From contig JADYZZ010000011.1 in NCBI GenBank assembly GCA_020852865.1, positions 1-51,938 on the forward strand: 51,938 nt of DNA, in the 5' to 3' direction. The notes under the pieces are model-generated. The model did not search any database, was not told the origin of the DNA, and worked only from the letters and a program-made list of their open reading frames with translations. Below, piece after piece: positions 43,201 to 51,077 of this stretch. Every line of letters starts with the position of its first letter. Within the stretch, counting starts at the first letter, position 1. Source of the DNA: Rubrivivax sp. (GTDB lineage: Bacteria; Pseudomonadota; Gammaproteobacteria; Burkholderiales; Burkholderiaceae_C). The translations under genes were made by a program, and so were the position numbers.

Positions 43201-43812
43201 CTACGCGCGCACGAGCCCCAGCCACTGCCACAGCGCAAAGGCCGCAAGCGCCAGCGCCGACACGCGGTTGACGAGGCGCAGCGCGCGCAGGTCGAAGTGC
43301 CGGCGCAGCGCGTCCACGGCGCTGGCGAGCACGAGCCACCACAGCGCCGAGCCGGCCGCGACGCCGGCGATCATCGTCCACGCCGAGCCCGGTGCGGCCG
43401 CGTCGGCGCGCGCGCCCAGCGCGCCGAAGACGGCGGCGAAGGCGAAGATCGTCGCCGGGTTCGACAGCGTGAGCAGCAGCGTGCCGACGAAAGCGCCGGC
43501 CAGGCCCGGCCGCTCGGCCACCTGCGCCGCCTGCCCGGGCTGCGCGCCGCGCCAGGTGCGCCAGGCCAGCCACAGCAAGAAGGCGCCGCCGGCCAGCGCC
43601 AGCGGCACGCGCAGCGAGTGCAGCGCGCGGATCGCGCTCGTGACGCCGAACGCGCCGACGGCGCCGTACAGCGCATCGGCCAGCGCCGCGCCGAGACCGG
43701 TGGCGAGGCCGAGCATGCGGCCGTGGCGCAGCGTGCGCTGGATCACCAGCAGCCCGATCGGCCCGACCGGCGCGGCGATCGCCACGCCGACCCAGAGTGC
43801 GTCGAGGAACAT
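43201..43812 (-). CDS. LysE-family amino acid exporter-like protein
   Basis: A 203-residue membrane protein with about six hydrophobic segments. The N-terminus ALWVGVAIAAPVGPIGLLVI and the block LTLSNPATIFAFAAVFGALG are typical of LysE/RhtB exporters. It sits 31 bp upstream of the SDR gene on the same strand. The ATG at 43812 is the conserved N-terminus; longer frames belong to the neighbouring gene. The exported substrate is unknown. Confidence 0.88.
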   Translation of the reverse strand: MFLDALWVGVAIAAPVGPIGLLVIQRTLRHGRMLGLATGLGAALADALYGAVGAFGVTSAIRALHSLRVPLALAGGAFLLWLAWRTWRGAQPGQAAQVAERPGLAGAFVGTLLLTLSNPATIFAFAAVFGALGARADAAAPGSAWTMIAGVAAGSALWWLVLASAVDALRRHFDLRALRLVNRVSALALAAFALWQWLGLVRA

Positions 43813-43859
43813 CGTCGGTGCAGCGTGCGGCGGCAGCCTCGCCCGGCTCCGGTGCGCGT

Positions 43860-46142
43860 TCAGTAGCTCAGGCGCGCGAGATAGGTCCGGCGCGAGGCCT
43901 CGAGCGCCTGCGCCAGCGTGCCGATGCCCGCCGCCTCGAGCAGCGGGATCATCTTCAGGAACACCTCGGCCGTGACGATGGCGTCGCCCAGCGCCGTGTG
44001 CCGCCCGAGCACCGGCACGCCCAGGCGCTCGGCGATCGCCTCCAGGCGATGGCTTTCCTGGTGCGGATGCAGCAGCGCCGACAGCAGCAAGGTGTCGAGC
44101 ACCGGCATGTCGAAGCGCACGCCGCTGGCCGCCTCCTCGAGCTGCAGGAAGCGCATGTCGAACGCCGCGTTGTGCGCCACCAGCACGCTGTCGGCGGCGA
44201 AGGCGCCGAACGCGGCGAGCACGGCCGCGATCTTCGGCTGACCTGCCAGCATCTCCGCGCGGATGCCGTGGATCGCGATGCCGGCCTGCGGCAGATCGCG
44301 CTCGGGGTCGACGAGCTGCTCGAAGCTGTCGTGGCGGCGCAGCTTGCCCGCGTCGATGCGCACGGCGCCGATCTGGATGATCTTGTCGCCGGCCGAAGGC
44401 TCCAGGCCCGTCGTCTCGGTGTCGAACACGGTGAAGGTCAGCTCGACCAGGCGGCGCGCGCCGAGCTCGCCGGCGGCCGGCGCCGGACGCGAGAAGAGAT
44501 CGAAGTCGTAGAACTCGGGCCGGCTGCCCGGGCGCACGACGGCGCCGGCCTCGAGCGGCGCGCTCGTCGCCGCCAGCGGCACGAGAAAGCGGAAGAAGGC
44601 ACGCTGGGACGCGCGCTCGCGCTCGAACCAGAAGGCACCGCCGTGGCGCTGCACGACGTCGCGCAGCGTCGCCGCGCCCGGGCCCGAGCCGCCGTCCAGC
44701 GGCTCGGTCTCCCAGGCGACGACGGTCTCGGTGCTCACGGGCTGCAGCGGGAACACGAGGTCGAGCTGGGCGCGCTCGGCGGCCTGCGCCGCCGGCGCCA
44801 GGCGGATCTGCAGGCGCATCGGCCCCCAGCCCTGCTCGAGGCGCAGGGCCAGGTGCAGCAGCGCCTGCAGCAGCGAATAGCTCTCGACGCGCAGCCACAG
44901 GTCGGGCTCGATGCCGGCCGGCTGCACGCGGCTGCCGCACGCCGCCTCGATGCGCCGCGCTGCGGCGGCGGCGAAGTCGGCGCCGAGCATGTCCTCGAGC
45001 GGCCAGCGCGTCTCGAGCGCGGCGGCGCTCGCCGCCGCCGCTTCGTTGACGCGCCGCACGAGCGCGCCGATCTCGTCGCGGATGACGCCGAGGAAGCGCT
45101 CGCGCGTCGGCGCGTCGAGCTGCGGATCGTCGAGCAGTTCGACCGCCGCCTGCAAGTTGCCCGCCGAACTGCGCGTGCCCTCGGTGAGGCGATGCAGCAG
45201 CCGCTCGCGCCCGTCGGCCTCGGCGATTTCGCGCGTGATGTTGTCGAGCATGAGCACGAAGCCGTCGAGCGGCGCCGCTGCCTGCGCCGCCTCGGCCGGC
45301 GCGGCGTCGCGCTCGCCGTCCGCGCCGCCTGCGCCGTCGGTGCCGCCTGCGCCGTCCTTGCGCGCGGCGCCGATCGCGCGCACCGGTGCAAGCTGCACGC
45401 GCAGCAGCTGGCCGCCGGCGGTGCCGGTGACGAACTGCGCCGACGGGTTGCGCGCGCCGCGCGCCAGACGCTGCTGCACCGCCTCGAGCGCGTGCGCGAC
45501 GAGGCGGCGATCGAGCAGTGCGTAGATCGAACGGCCGAGCGCCACCGGCTCGACGCCGCCGAGACGCGCTGCGCCGGCGGCGTCGGCCAGGGCGCGCAAC
45601 TGCAGCCGCGCGCGCGCATTGAACAGCAGGATGCGGCCGTCGAGGTTGCACACGACCACGCTCTCGCTCAACTCGGCCATCAATGCCGCCAGACGGCCGC
45701 GCTCCTGGTCGACCGCGCGGCTGGCCTCGGCCACGCGCTCGGCCATCTCGCGGCGCAGCGCCTGGCGCTGGCGCGCGAGCAGGTTCACCGCCGCGGCCAG
45801 CGCGCGTGCGCCGGCCGTGGCGCGGCCGGCGCCGGGCTCGGGCAGGCGGTCGTCGGCGCTCGCGGCCAGCACCTGCAGTTGCTCGGCCAGGCGGCTGGGC
45901 ACGGCGCCGTAGCGCCGCCAGGCCCAGTGCAGTGCGGCGCCGCCGACCAGCGCGGCGAGGAACCACAGCATCACGAGCAGCGCCAGGCGCGGCTGCACCA
46001 GCGCCCACGCCGCGCTGCGCTCGGCCGGCTCGAGCGTGGCTGCGAGCAGCCAGGCCGCGAGCGCGAGCACGAGGCCGAAGGCCAGCGCCGGCAGCAGCGC
46101 GGCCGCCGCCGCGCGCGCGTCGATGCGCGGCCGCGGCGTCAT
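43860..46142 (-). CDS. Membrane protein with PAS/degenerate kinase-like region fused to a DEDDh 3'-5' exonuclease
   Basis: A 760-residue protein. Two transmembrane segments (about 14-36 and 50-72) flank a short loop. A PAS domain follows (about 155-290, with SESVVVCNLDGRILLFNARA). The next part (about 300-540) aligns in layout to a histidine kinase, but the H-box His is missing (LTEGTRSSAGNLQAAVELL) and the N and G boxes of the ATPase are not seen. The C-terminal exonuclease domain (about 566-735) is intact: VFDTETTGL (Asp 574, Glu 576), VLVAHNAAFDMRFL and HTALGDAIVTAEVF. It resembles DnaQ-type exonucleases. It overlaps the receiver gene in ATGA, so the products are coupled. Its nucleic-acid substrate is unknown. 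Confidence 0.85.
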   Translation of the reverse strand: MTPRPRIDARAAAAALLPALAFGLVLALAAWLLAATLEPAERSAAWALVQPRLALLVMLWFLAALVGGAALHWAWRRYGAVPSRLAEQLQVLAASADDRLPEPGAGRATAGARALAAAVNLLARQRQALRREMAERVAEASRAVDQERGRLAALMAELSESVVVCNLDGRILLFNARARLQLRALADAAGAARLGGVEPVALGRSIYALLDRRLVAHALEAVQQRLARGARNPSAQFVTGTAGGQLLRVQLAPVRAIGAARKDGAGGTDGAGGADGERDAAPAEAAQAAAPLDGFVLMLDNITREIAEADGRERLLHRLTEGTRSSAGNLQAAVELLDDPQLDAPTRERFLGVIRDEIGALVRRVNEAAAASAAALETRWPLEDMLGADFAAAAARRIEAACGSRVQPAGIEPDLWLRVESYSLLQALLHLALRLEQGWGPMRLQIRLAPAAQAAERAQLDLVFPLQPVSTETVVAWETEPLDGGSGPGAATLRDVVQRHGGAFWFERERASQRAFFRFLVPLAATSAPLEAGAVVRPGSRPEFYDFDLFSRPAPAAGELGARRLVELTFTVFDTETTGLEPSAGDKIIQIGAVRIDAGKLRRHDSFEQLVDPERDLPQAGIAIHGIRAEMLAGQPKIAAVLAAFGAFAADSVLVAHNAAFDMRFLQLEEAASGVRFDMPVLDTLLLSALLHPHQESHRLEAIAERLGVPVLGRHTALGDAIVTAEVFLKMIPLLEAAGIGTLAQALEASRRTYLARLSY

Positions 46143-46504
46143 CCGAGCAGTTCCCTCACCTTGGCCGCCAGCTCGCGCGTGGCGAAGGGTTTGCTCATGT
46201 AGGCGTCGGCGCCCACGCCCAGGCCCTGCGCGACATCGGTGTCGCGCCCCTTGGCGGTGAGCATCAGCACCTTGATGCCGGCGGTGGCCTCGTCGGCGCG
46301 CAGCGCCTGGCAGACCTCGAAGCCGCTCTTGCCCGGCATCATCACGTCGAGCAGCACGAGCGCGGGGCGCTCGCGGCGCGCCAGCGCCAGCGCCTCGTCG
46401 CCGTCGCGCGCGACGAGCACCGCGTGGCCTTCGCGCTTCATCAGGTATTCGAGCGAGACGACGATGTTGGGCTCGTCGTCGGCGATCAGCACCTTGTACG
46501 TCAC
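46139..46504 (-). CDS. Stand-alone response regulator receiver protein
   Basis: A 121-residue receiver domain only. Acidic pair ADDEPN near the N-terminus, phosphoacceptor Asp 53 in LVLLDVMMPGKSG, Thr 83 in LTAKG and Lys 105 in MSKPF are all present. No output domain is attached. The start is GTG at 46504 in a GTGA overlap with the upstream kinase gene, and the stop overlaps the exonuclease gene. It is probably the phospho-target of the SSS-kinase and may pass the signal to the exonuclease protein or another partner. Confidence 0.9.
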   Translation of the reverse strand: MTYKVLIADDEPNIVVSLEYLMKREGHAVLVARDGDEALALARRERPALVLLDVMMPGKSGFEVCQALRADEATAGIKVLMLTAKGRDTDVAQGLGVGADAYMSKPFATRELAAKVRELLG

Positions 46505-49149
46505 GATCGGGTCACCTCCACGCGGTACGGCAGGTCGAAGCCGAAGCAGGCGCCCCGGCCCGGCGGCGAGCGCAGCCACAGCCGCCCGCCGAAATGTTCG
46601 ACGATGCGCCGGCTGATCGGCAAGCCCAGGCCGGTGCCCTGCGGACGGCTGCGCGCATCGCCGCCCTGGCGGAACTTCTCGAACACGGCCTGCTGCTCGG
46701 CCGCCGGCACGCCCGGGCCGTTGTCCTCGACCTCGACCGTGATGCCCTGCGCACCGGCATGCAGCCGCAGCCAGACGCGGCCGCTGCCGGCGGGCGCGAA
46801 CTTCGCCGCGTTGGACAGCAGGTTGAGCAGCACCTGCAGCAGCCGGTCCGGGTCGGCACGCAGCGGCGGCACCGGACCGGCGCGCTCGATCACGAGCTGC
46901 ACGCCGCGCTCGCGCAGCACTTCGGCCATCGTCGCCGCCGCCTGTTCGACGAGCGCGCCCGCGTCGACCTCGGCGTTGCGCCACTCGGCGTGGCCCGACT
47001 CGATCTTGGCCATGTCGAGCACCTGATTCACCAGGCGCGTCAGCCGCTCGGCCTCGGCGACGACGATGGCCAGGAAGCGCTGGCGCTGCGCCGGCTCCAT
47101 GTCGGGCTCGTCGCGCATCAGCTCGGCGAGCGCACGGATGCTGGCCAGCGGCGTGCGCAGCTCGTGCGTGACGCTGCTCATGAAGTCGTCCTTGAGTCGG
47201 TCCAGGCTTTGCAGCCGCTCGGCGAGCTGGCGCAGCGCCGAGGCCTCCTCGACGATGCCGAGGATGTCGTCGAGGTCGAGCGGCTCCTCCTGGACCACCG
47301 AGGCCACCATGACGCGCGCGCTGGCGCTGCCGATCGCGCCGGCGAGCTGGGTTTCGGCGAACTGCACGAGCGCGGCGTCGGCCGGGCCCGCCGCGCGCCC
47401 GGCCAGCAGCGCCTGCGCGCGCTCGGCACCGAGAAAGCGCGCCAGCAGCGCGGCCAGGTCCTCGACGCGCGCCTTGCCGCGCCAGAACACGCGCTCCTCG
47501 CTCGCGCGCTCGAAGGCCTCGACGAACTGCAGCGCCTGGCCGGCCTCGGCGGCGCTGGGCGCACGCGCCAGCGACACGCCGACATAGAGCGCGGCGTTGA
47601 CGGCGAGGCTCCAGAACAGGGCATGGGTGAGGTTGTCCATGCCGGCGAGCCCGAACAACGCTTCGGGCCGCAGCCAGGCCAGCCCGAAGGGGCCATGCGT
47701 GACGAAGCCGGCATCCATCCAGCCGCTCTTGGCGATCGAGGGCAGCATCAGCGTGTAGGCCCACAGCAGCGCGCCCGCGCCCAGCCCGGCGAGCGCACCG
47801 TCGCGCCGCCCGCCCTTCCAGTACATGCCGCCCAGCAGCGCCGGCGCGAACTGCGCCACCGCGGCGAAGCTGATGAGCCCGATGCTCACCAGCGCGTAGG
47901 CTTCGCCGGCGACCTGGAAGTACAGCCAGCCCAGCAGCAGCAGCGCAACGATGACGGCGCGGCGGATGCCGAGCACGAGGCCGGTCAGGTCGGCGCGCCC
48001 CTGCAGCCGCCGCAGGCGCAGCAGCAGCGGCAGCACGAGGTCGTTGCACACCATCGTCGAGATCGCGATGGCCTCGACGATCACCATGCCGGTGGCCGCC
48101 GACAGTCCGCCGATGAAGGCCGCCAGCGCCAGCGCGCCGGCCCCGGCGGCCAGCGGCAGCGACAGCACGAAGGTCTCGGCGTCGGCGCCGCCGCGGCCGA
48201 AGTACAGCAGCCCGCCGGCGGCGATCGGCAGCACGAAGACGTTGATCGCCAGCAGGTAGGCCGGGAAGGCCCAGGCCGCGCGCCGCACGTGGCGCTCGTC
48301 GACGTTCTCGACCACCATCACCTGGAACTGGCGCGGCAGCAGGATCACCGAGAACATCGCCAGCACGAGCAAGGCGAACCAGGCGTCGTAGGCGAAGCCG
48401 GCGGCGGGCGGCTGCAGCACTCGTGCGATCGCCGGCTCGGCCAGCGCACGCGTGAACAGATCGTCCGGGCCGCCGAACAGGCCCCAGGTGACGAACGCGC
48501 CCACGGCCAGGAACGCCAGCAGCTTGACCACCGACTCGGCCGCGATGGCAGCCACCATGCCCTCGTGGCGCTCGGCGTTGTCGAGGTGGCGCGTGCCGAA
48601 GACGATGGTGAAGCCGGCCAGCAGCAGCGCCACGGCAAGCGCGACCAGCGCGTGCGTGCCGCCCGACGCCGGCGTGGCGGTGAGCAGCTCGTAGCCGGCC
48701 GTCACCGCCTTGAGCTGCAGCGCCACGTAGGGCACGACGCCCACGAGCGCGAGCAGCGTCACCAGCGCGGCCAGCGCGCGGCTCTTGCCGTAGCGGCTGG
48801 CCACGAAGTCGGCGATGCTGGTGATGCGCCCGCGCCGCGCGATGCGGATCATCTTGCGCAGCACCAGCCAGGCCAGCACCATGGCCAGCGTCGGCCCGAG
48901 GTAGATCGGCAGGAACCACAGGCCGCCGCCCGCGGCGCGCCCGATGCTGCCGAAGTAGGTCCAGGCCGTGCAGTACACGCCCATCGACAGCGCGTAGACC
49001 CAGGCGTTGCCGATCACCGAGCGTCCGTCGGCGGCACGGCGGTCGGCCCACCAGGCGATGGCGAACAGCGCAGCCAGGTAGGCGAACGAGGCCGTCAGAA
49101 CCGACACCGGCGCGAGCGCCGGCGTCGGCAGGACGCTCGCCGTCGCCAT
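46501..49149 (-). CDS. Sodium/solute symporter-domain histidine kinase (CbrA/CrbS-like)
   Basis: An 882-residue fusion. About 13 hydrophobic segments (15-490) form an SSS (solute:sodium symporter) domain, with VYCTAWTYFGSIGRAAGGGL and ADFVASRYGKS blocks. A linker leads to the kinase core: H-box SVTHELRTPLAS (His 662), N-box LLNLLSNAAKF, G1 VEDNGPGVP and GTGLGLPISRRIVEHFGG. Domain order matches CrbS/CbrA-type kinases that respond to acetate or amino acids. It has no receiver domain; a lone receiver gene overlaps its stop. Nearby ActP-like and CBS-DUF294 genes fit the acetate-switch neighbourhood known from pseudomonads and Vibrio, recalled and not verified here. Confidence 0.9.
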   Translation of the reverse strand: MATASVLPTPALAPVSVLTASFAYLAALFAIAWWADRRAADGRSVIGNAWVYALSMGVYCTAWTYFGSIGRAAGGGLWFLPIYLGPTLAMVLAWLVLRKMIRIARRGRITSIADFVASRYGKSRALAALVTLLALVGVVPYVALQLKAVTAGYELLTATPASGGTHALVALAVALLLAGFTIVFGTRHLDNAERHEGMVAAIAAESVVKLLAFLAVGAFVTWGLFGGPDDLFTRALAEPAIARVLQPPAAGFAYDAWFALLVLAMFSVILLPRQFQVMVVENVDERHVRRAAWAFPAYLLAINVFVLPIAAGGLLYFGRGGADAETFVLSLPLAAGAGALALAAFIGGLSAATGMVIVEAIAISTMVCNDLVLPLLLRLRRLQGRADLTGLVLGIRRAVIVALLLLGWLYFQVAGEAYALVSIGLISFAAVAQFAPALLGGMYWKGGRRDGALAGLGAGALLWAYTLMLPSIAKSGWMDAGFVTHGPFGLAWLRPEALFGLAGMDNLTHALFWSLAVNAALYVGVSLARAPSAAEAGQALQFVEAFERASEERVFWRGKARVEDLAALLARFLGAERAQALLAGRAAGPADAALVQFAETQLAGAIGSASARVMVASVVQEEPLDLDDILGIVEEASALRQLAERLQSLDRLKDDFMSSVTHELRTPLASIRALAELMRDEPDMEPAQRQRFLAIVVAEAERLTRLVNQVLDMAKIESGHAEWRNAEVDAGALVEQAAATMAEVLRERGVQLVIERAGPVPPLRADPDRLLQVLLNLLSNAAKFAPAGSGRVWLRLHAGAQGITVEVEDNGPGVPAAEQQAVFEKFRQGGDARSRPQGTGLGLPISRRIVEHFGGRLWLRSPPGRGACFGFDLPYRVEVTRS

Positions 49150-49179
49150 TGCCCGTCTCGTGCGCCGGCGCGCCGCCGG

Positions 49180-49395
49180 CTATTCGCCGTCGCCGCCGCG
49201 CTCCATCAGCACGGCCAGCACGACGATGACGAGCGCCCACAGCGCGAACAGCAGCAGCGCCGGCCTTGGCCAGCCCAGCAGCGTGGTCTCGGGGCCGCCG
49301 CCGCCCAGCGCGATGCCGAGCAGCGGGAAGTCCAGCAGCAGCCAGCCGGCGACGAACAGCGCCAGCAGGCGTTGCACGCGCAACGAGCGTTTCAT
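49180..49395 (-). CDS. Small two-helix membrane protein, likely symporter-kinase accessory
   Basis: A 71-residue protein with two hydrophobic segments (about 8-30 and 42-63) joined by a Gly/Pro-rich loop. It lies 30 bp upstream of the SSS-kinase gene on the same strand. Its size and topology resemble the small subunits that accompany SSS transporters (DUF4212/DUF485-like), but no sequence match could be confirmed. The ATG at 49395 is downstream of a GC-rich 9-bp tandem repeat. Confidence 0.65.
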   Translation of the reverse strand: MKRSLRVQRLLALFVAGWLLLDFPLLGIALGGGGPETTLLGWPRPALLLFALWALVIVVLAVLMERGGDGE

Positions 49396-49416
49396 CGCGG
49401 GCCCCCAGGCGCCGCC

Positions 49417-49506
49417 GACGGCACGGACGGCACGGACGGCACGGTCGGCACGGTCGGCACGGCCGGCACGGACGGCACGGTCGGCACGGCCGGCACGGCC
49501 GGCACG
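49417..49506. repeat. Perfect-phase 9-bp tandem repeat, ten units
   Basis: Ten consecutive 9-bp units of the form G(A/T/C)CGGCACG run from 49417 to 49506, and an eleventh imperfect unit follows. Only the second base of the unit varies. The array starts 22 bp upstream of the small membrane protein's ATG and ends 20 bp from the stop codon of the CBS-DUF294 gene. Unit number could change by slippage. Confidence 0.9.
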
Positions 49507-49525
49507 GGCGGCGGCGACCCGGCCG

Positions 49526-50971
49526 TCACAGTGCGTCGAAGCGGAAATGCCGGCGCAGCCATTGCCTGAAGTCCTTGACGATGTCGAGCGCGTCGCGCAG
49601 CGGCTCGCGCTCGAGCGTGGCCAGCTCGGCCGGCCGCACCTCGTTGCCGGCGGGCCTGCCGGCCGCGCGCTGGCGCAGCTGGTGCGCCAGCCGGATCCCC
49701 ATCAGCAGGTGCAGCGCGTCGACGAGGTCGTCGGCCTGGGCGGCATCGAACTGCCCCGCGGCGACCAGCGCGCGCAGCCGCGGCACGGTGCCGCTGACGT
49801 GCAGCCGCTGCTGCAGCGCCAGCGCGCGCACGCCATGCACGATCGGAAAGATGCCGAGCTTCTTGATGTCGAGCGGCCTGTCGTCGCGCGCCGTCTTCAG
49901 CCGCGTGAACCAGCCGCCGGGTTCGTGGAACTGGTCGGCCGCGGCGGCGAAGCGCGCCAGGAAGGCGTCGGCGCCGGCGAGCGCCTGGTCGAGGTGGGTA
50001 CGCAGCGCGTCGAGCAGCGCGGCGTCGCCGGCCACCGCGGTGGCGTCGACGAAGATCGCCAGCTGCATCGGCGCTTCGGGCTCGTGGCCGTAGAGCCATT
50101 GGCGGATCGCCTCGCGCCAGGCCGCCAGCGGCCGGCACCAGGCAGGCCGGCTCGCCATGATGCCGCCCGGGCAGGGCGGCCAGCCGAGTTCGCCCAGCGC
50201 CGCCGCAAGCCGCGCCGTCGCGCCGGCCACGTCGAGCGCCCGGGCGTCGAGCCCGTCGCGCAGCACGAGCGCGTTGTCCTGGTCGGTCTTGACGATCTGC
50301 TCGCCGCGGCCTTCGCTGCCCAGCACGAGCAGGCACGAGCCGCGCACCAGCTCGGGCGCAGCCGCCAGCGCCCAGGCGCGCGCGACCAGGCGGCGGTTGA
50401 GCTCGCTCACCAGATGCGTCACGCGCGCGATGCGGATGCCGCTGCCGTGCAGCAGCCGCACCATCTCGTCGACGCGCGCGGCCGCGGCGGCCAGCTCGGC
50501 CACCGTCGCCGCCTCCTCGATCTGCACGCCGATCAGGTGCGAGTGGTTGGCGACGAAGTTCATGAGGTCGAGCTGGCCGAGCACGCCCAGCACGCGCTCG
50601 CCGTCGCGCACGACGAGGCGGTGCACGCGGTGGCGCACCATCGCCCACAGCGCCTCGAAGAGCTCGGCCTCGGCCTGCACCTCGAGCACCGGGAAGCGCG
50701 CCACCTCGCGCACCGCCAGGCGCTCGGGCGGCGTGCCGCGCAGCAGCGCGTCGCGCAGGTCGGTGGTGGTGAAGATGCCCAGGCGGGCGGGGCCGGCGCC
50801 GTCGGCCTCGCGCACCAGCGCCGTCGTCAGGCCGGCCGCGGCCAGCGCCCGGCACACCGAGACGATGTCCTGCGCCCCGTCGACGAAGAACGGGGGGCGC
50901 ACGACGGCGTCGCGCACGCGCGCCGTCGCCAGCGCCAGCATCTCGCGCTGCGGTTCGATCGCCGGGGGCAT
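49526..50971 (-). CDS. CBS-pair / DUF294 putative nucleotidyltransferase (GlnD-like N-terminal type)
   Basis: A 481-residue protein. The first 150 or so residues hold a CBS pair (VCRALAAAGLTTALVREADG, VLGVLGQLDLMNFV). The central DUF294 region has LVLGSEGRGEQIVKTDQDNA, the G-S-x10-D-x-D nucleotidyltransferase-fold motif, complete with both Asp. A DUF294_C helical part follows (about 340-480). The start at ATG 50971 is preferred; a GTG at 50989 would add six residues. It lies between the ActP-like gene and the SSS-kinase gene on the same strand. Such proteins sit next to acetate-sensing kinases in other genomes (recalled), but their substrate is unknown. Confidence 0.85.
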   Translation of the reverse strand: MPPAIEPQREMLALATARVRDAVVRPPFFVDGAQDIVSVCRALAAAGLTTALVREADGAGPARLGIFTTTDLRDALLRGTPPERLAVREVARFPVLEVQAEAELFEALWAMVRHRVHRLVVRDGERVLGVLGQLDLMNFVANHSHLIGVQIEEAATVAELAAAAARVDEMVRLLHGSGIRIARVTHLVSELNRRLVARAWALAAAPELVRGSCLLVLGSEGRGEQIVKTDQDNALVLRDGLDARALDVAGATARLAAALGELGWPPCPGGIMASRPAWCRPLAAWREAIRQWLYGHEPEAPMQLAIFVDATAVAGDAALLDALRTHLDQALAGADAFLARFAAAADQFHEPGGWFTRLKTARDDRPLDIKKLGIFPIVHGVRALALQQRLHVSGTVPRLRALVAAGQFDAAQADDLVDALHLLMGIRLAHQLRQRAAGRPAGNEVRPAELATLEREPLRDALDIVKDFRQWLRRHFRFDAL

Positions 50972-51005
50972 CGCTCGCTCGTCGTGCACCGTGCACCGAT
51001 CCGGG

Positions 51006-51039
51006 AAAAAGGGGCCGCAGACGACACGCCTGCGGCCCC
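51006..51039 (-). terminator. Intrinsic (Rho-independent) terminator of the ActP-like gene
   Basis: Perfect 10-bp arms GGGGCCGCAG (51011-51020) and CTGCGGCCCC (51030-51039) enclose a 9-nt loop. On the minus strand the hairpin is followed by TTTTT (51006-51010 read in reverse). It lies 39 bp past the ActP-like stop codon, and no comparable element was seen elsewhere in the window. Confidence 0.85.
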
Positions 51040-51077
51040 GAGTGTGAAGCAGGCCGCCGCCGGCAGCCTGCGCGGCG

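Noticed and set aside
49417..49506. CRISPR or protein-coding repeat
   Set aside because: The 9-bp units have no spacers, and the neighbouring genes end or start outside the array in other frames.
46594..49569. Plus-strand frame of 991 codons opposite the SSS-kinase
   Set aside because: Antisense artefact; His/Asp/Arg-rich translation without conserved motif, while the minus-strand frame has clear family blocks.
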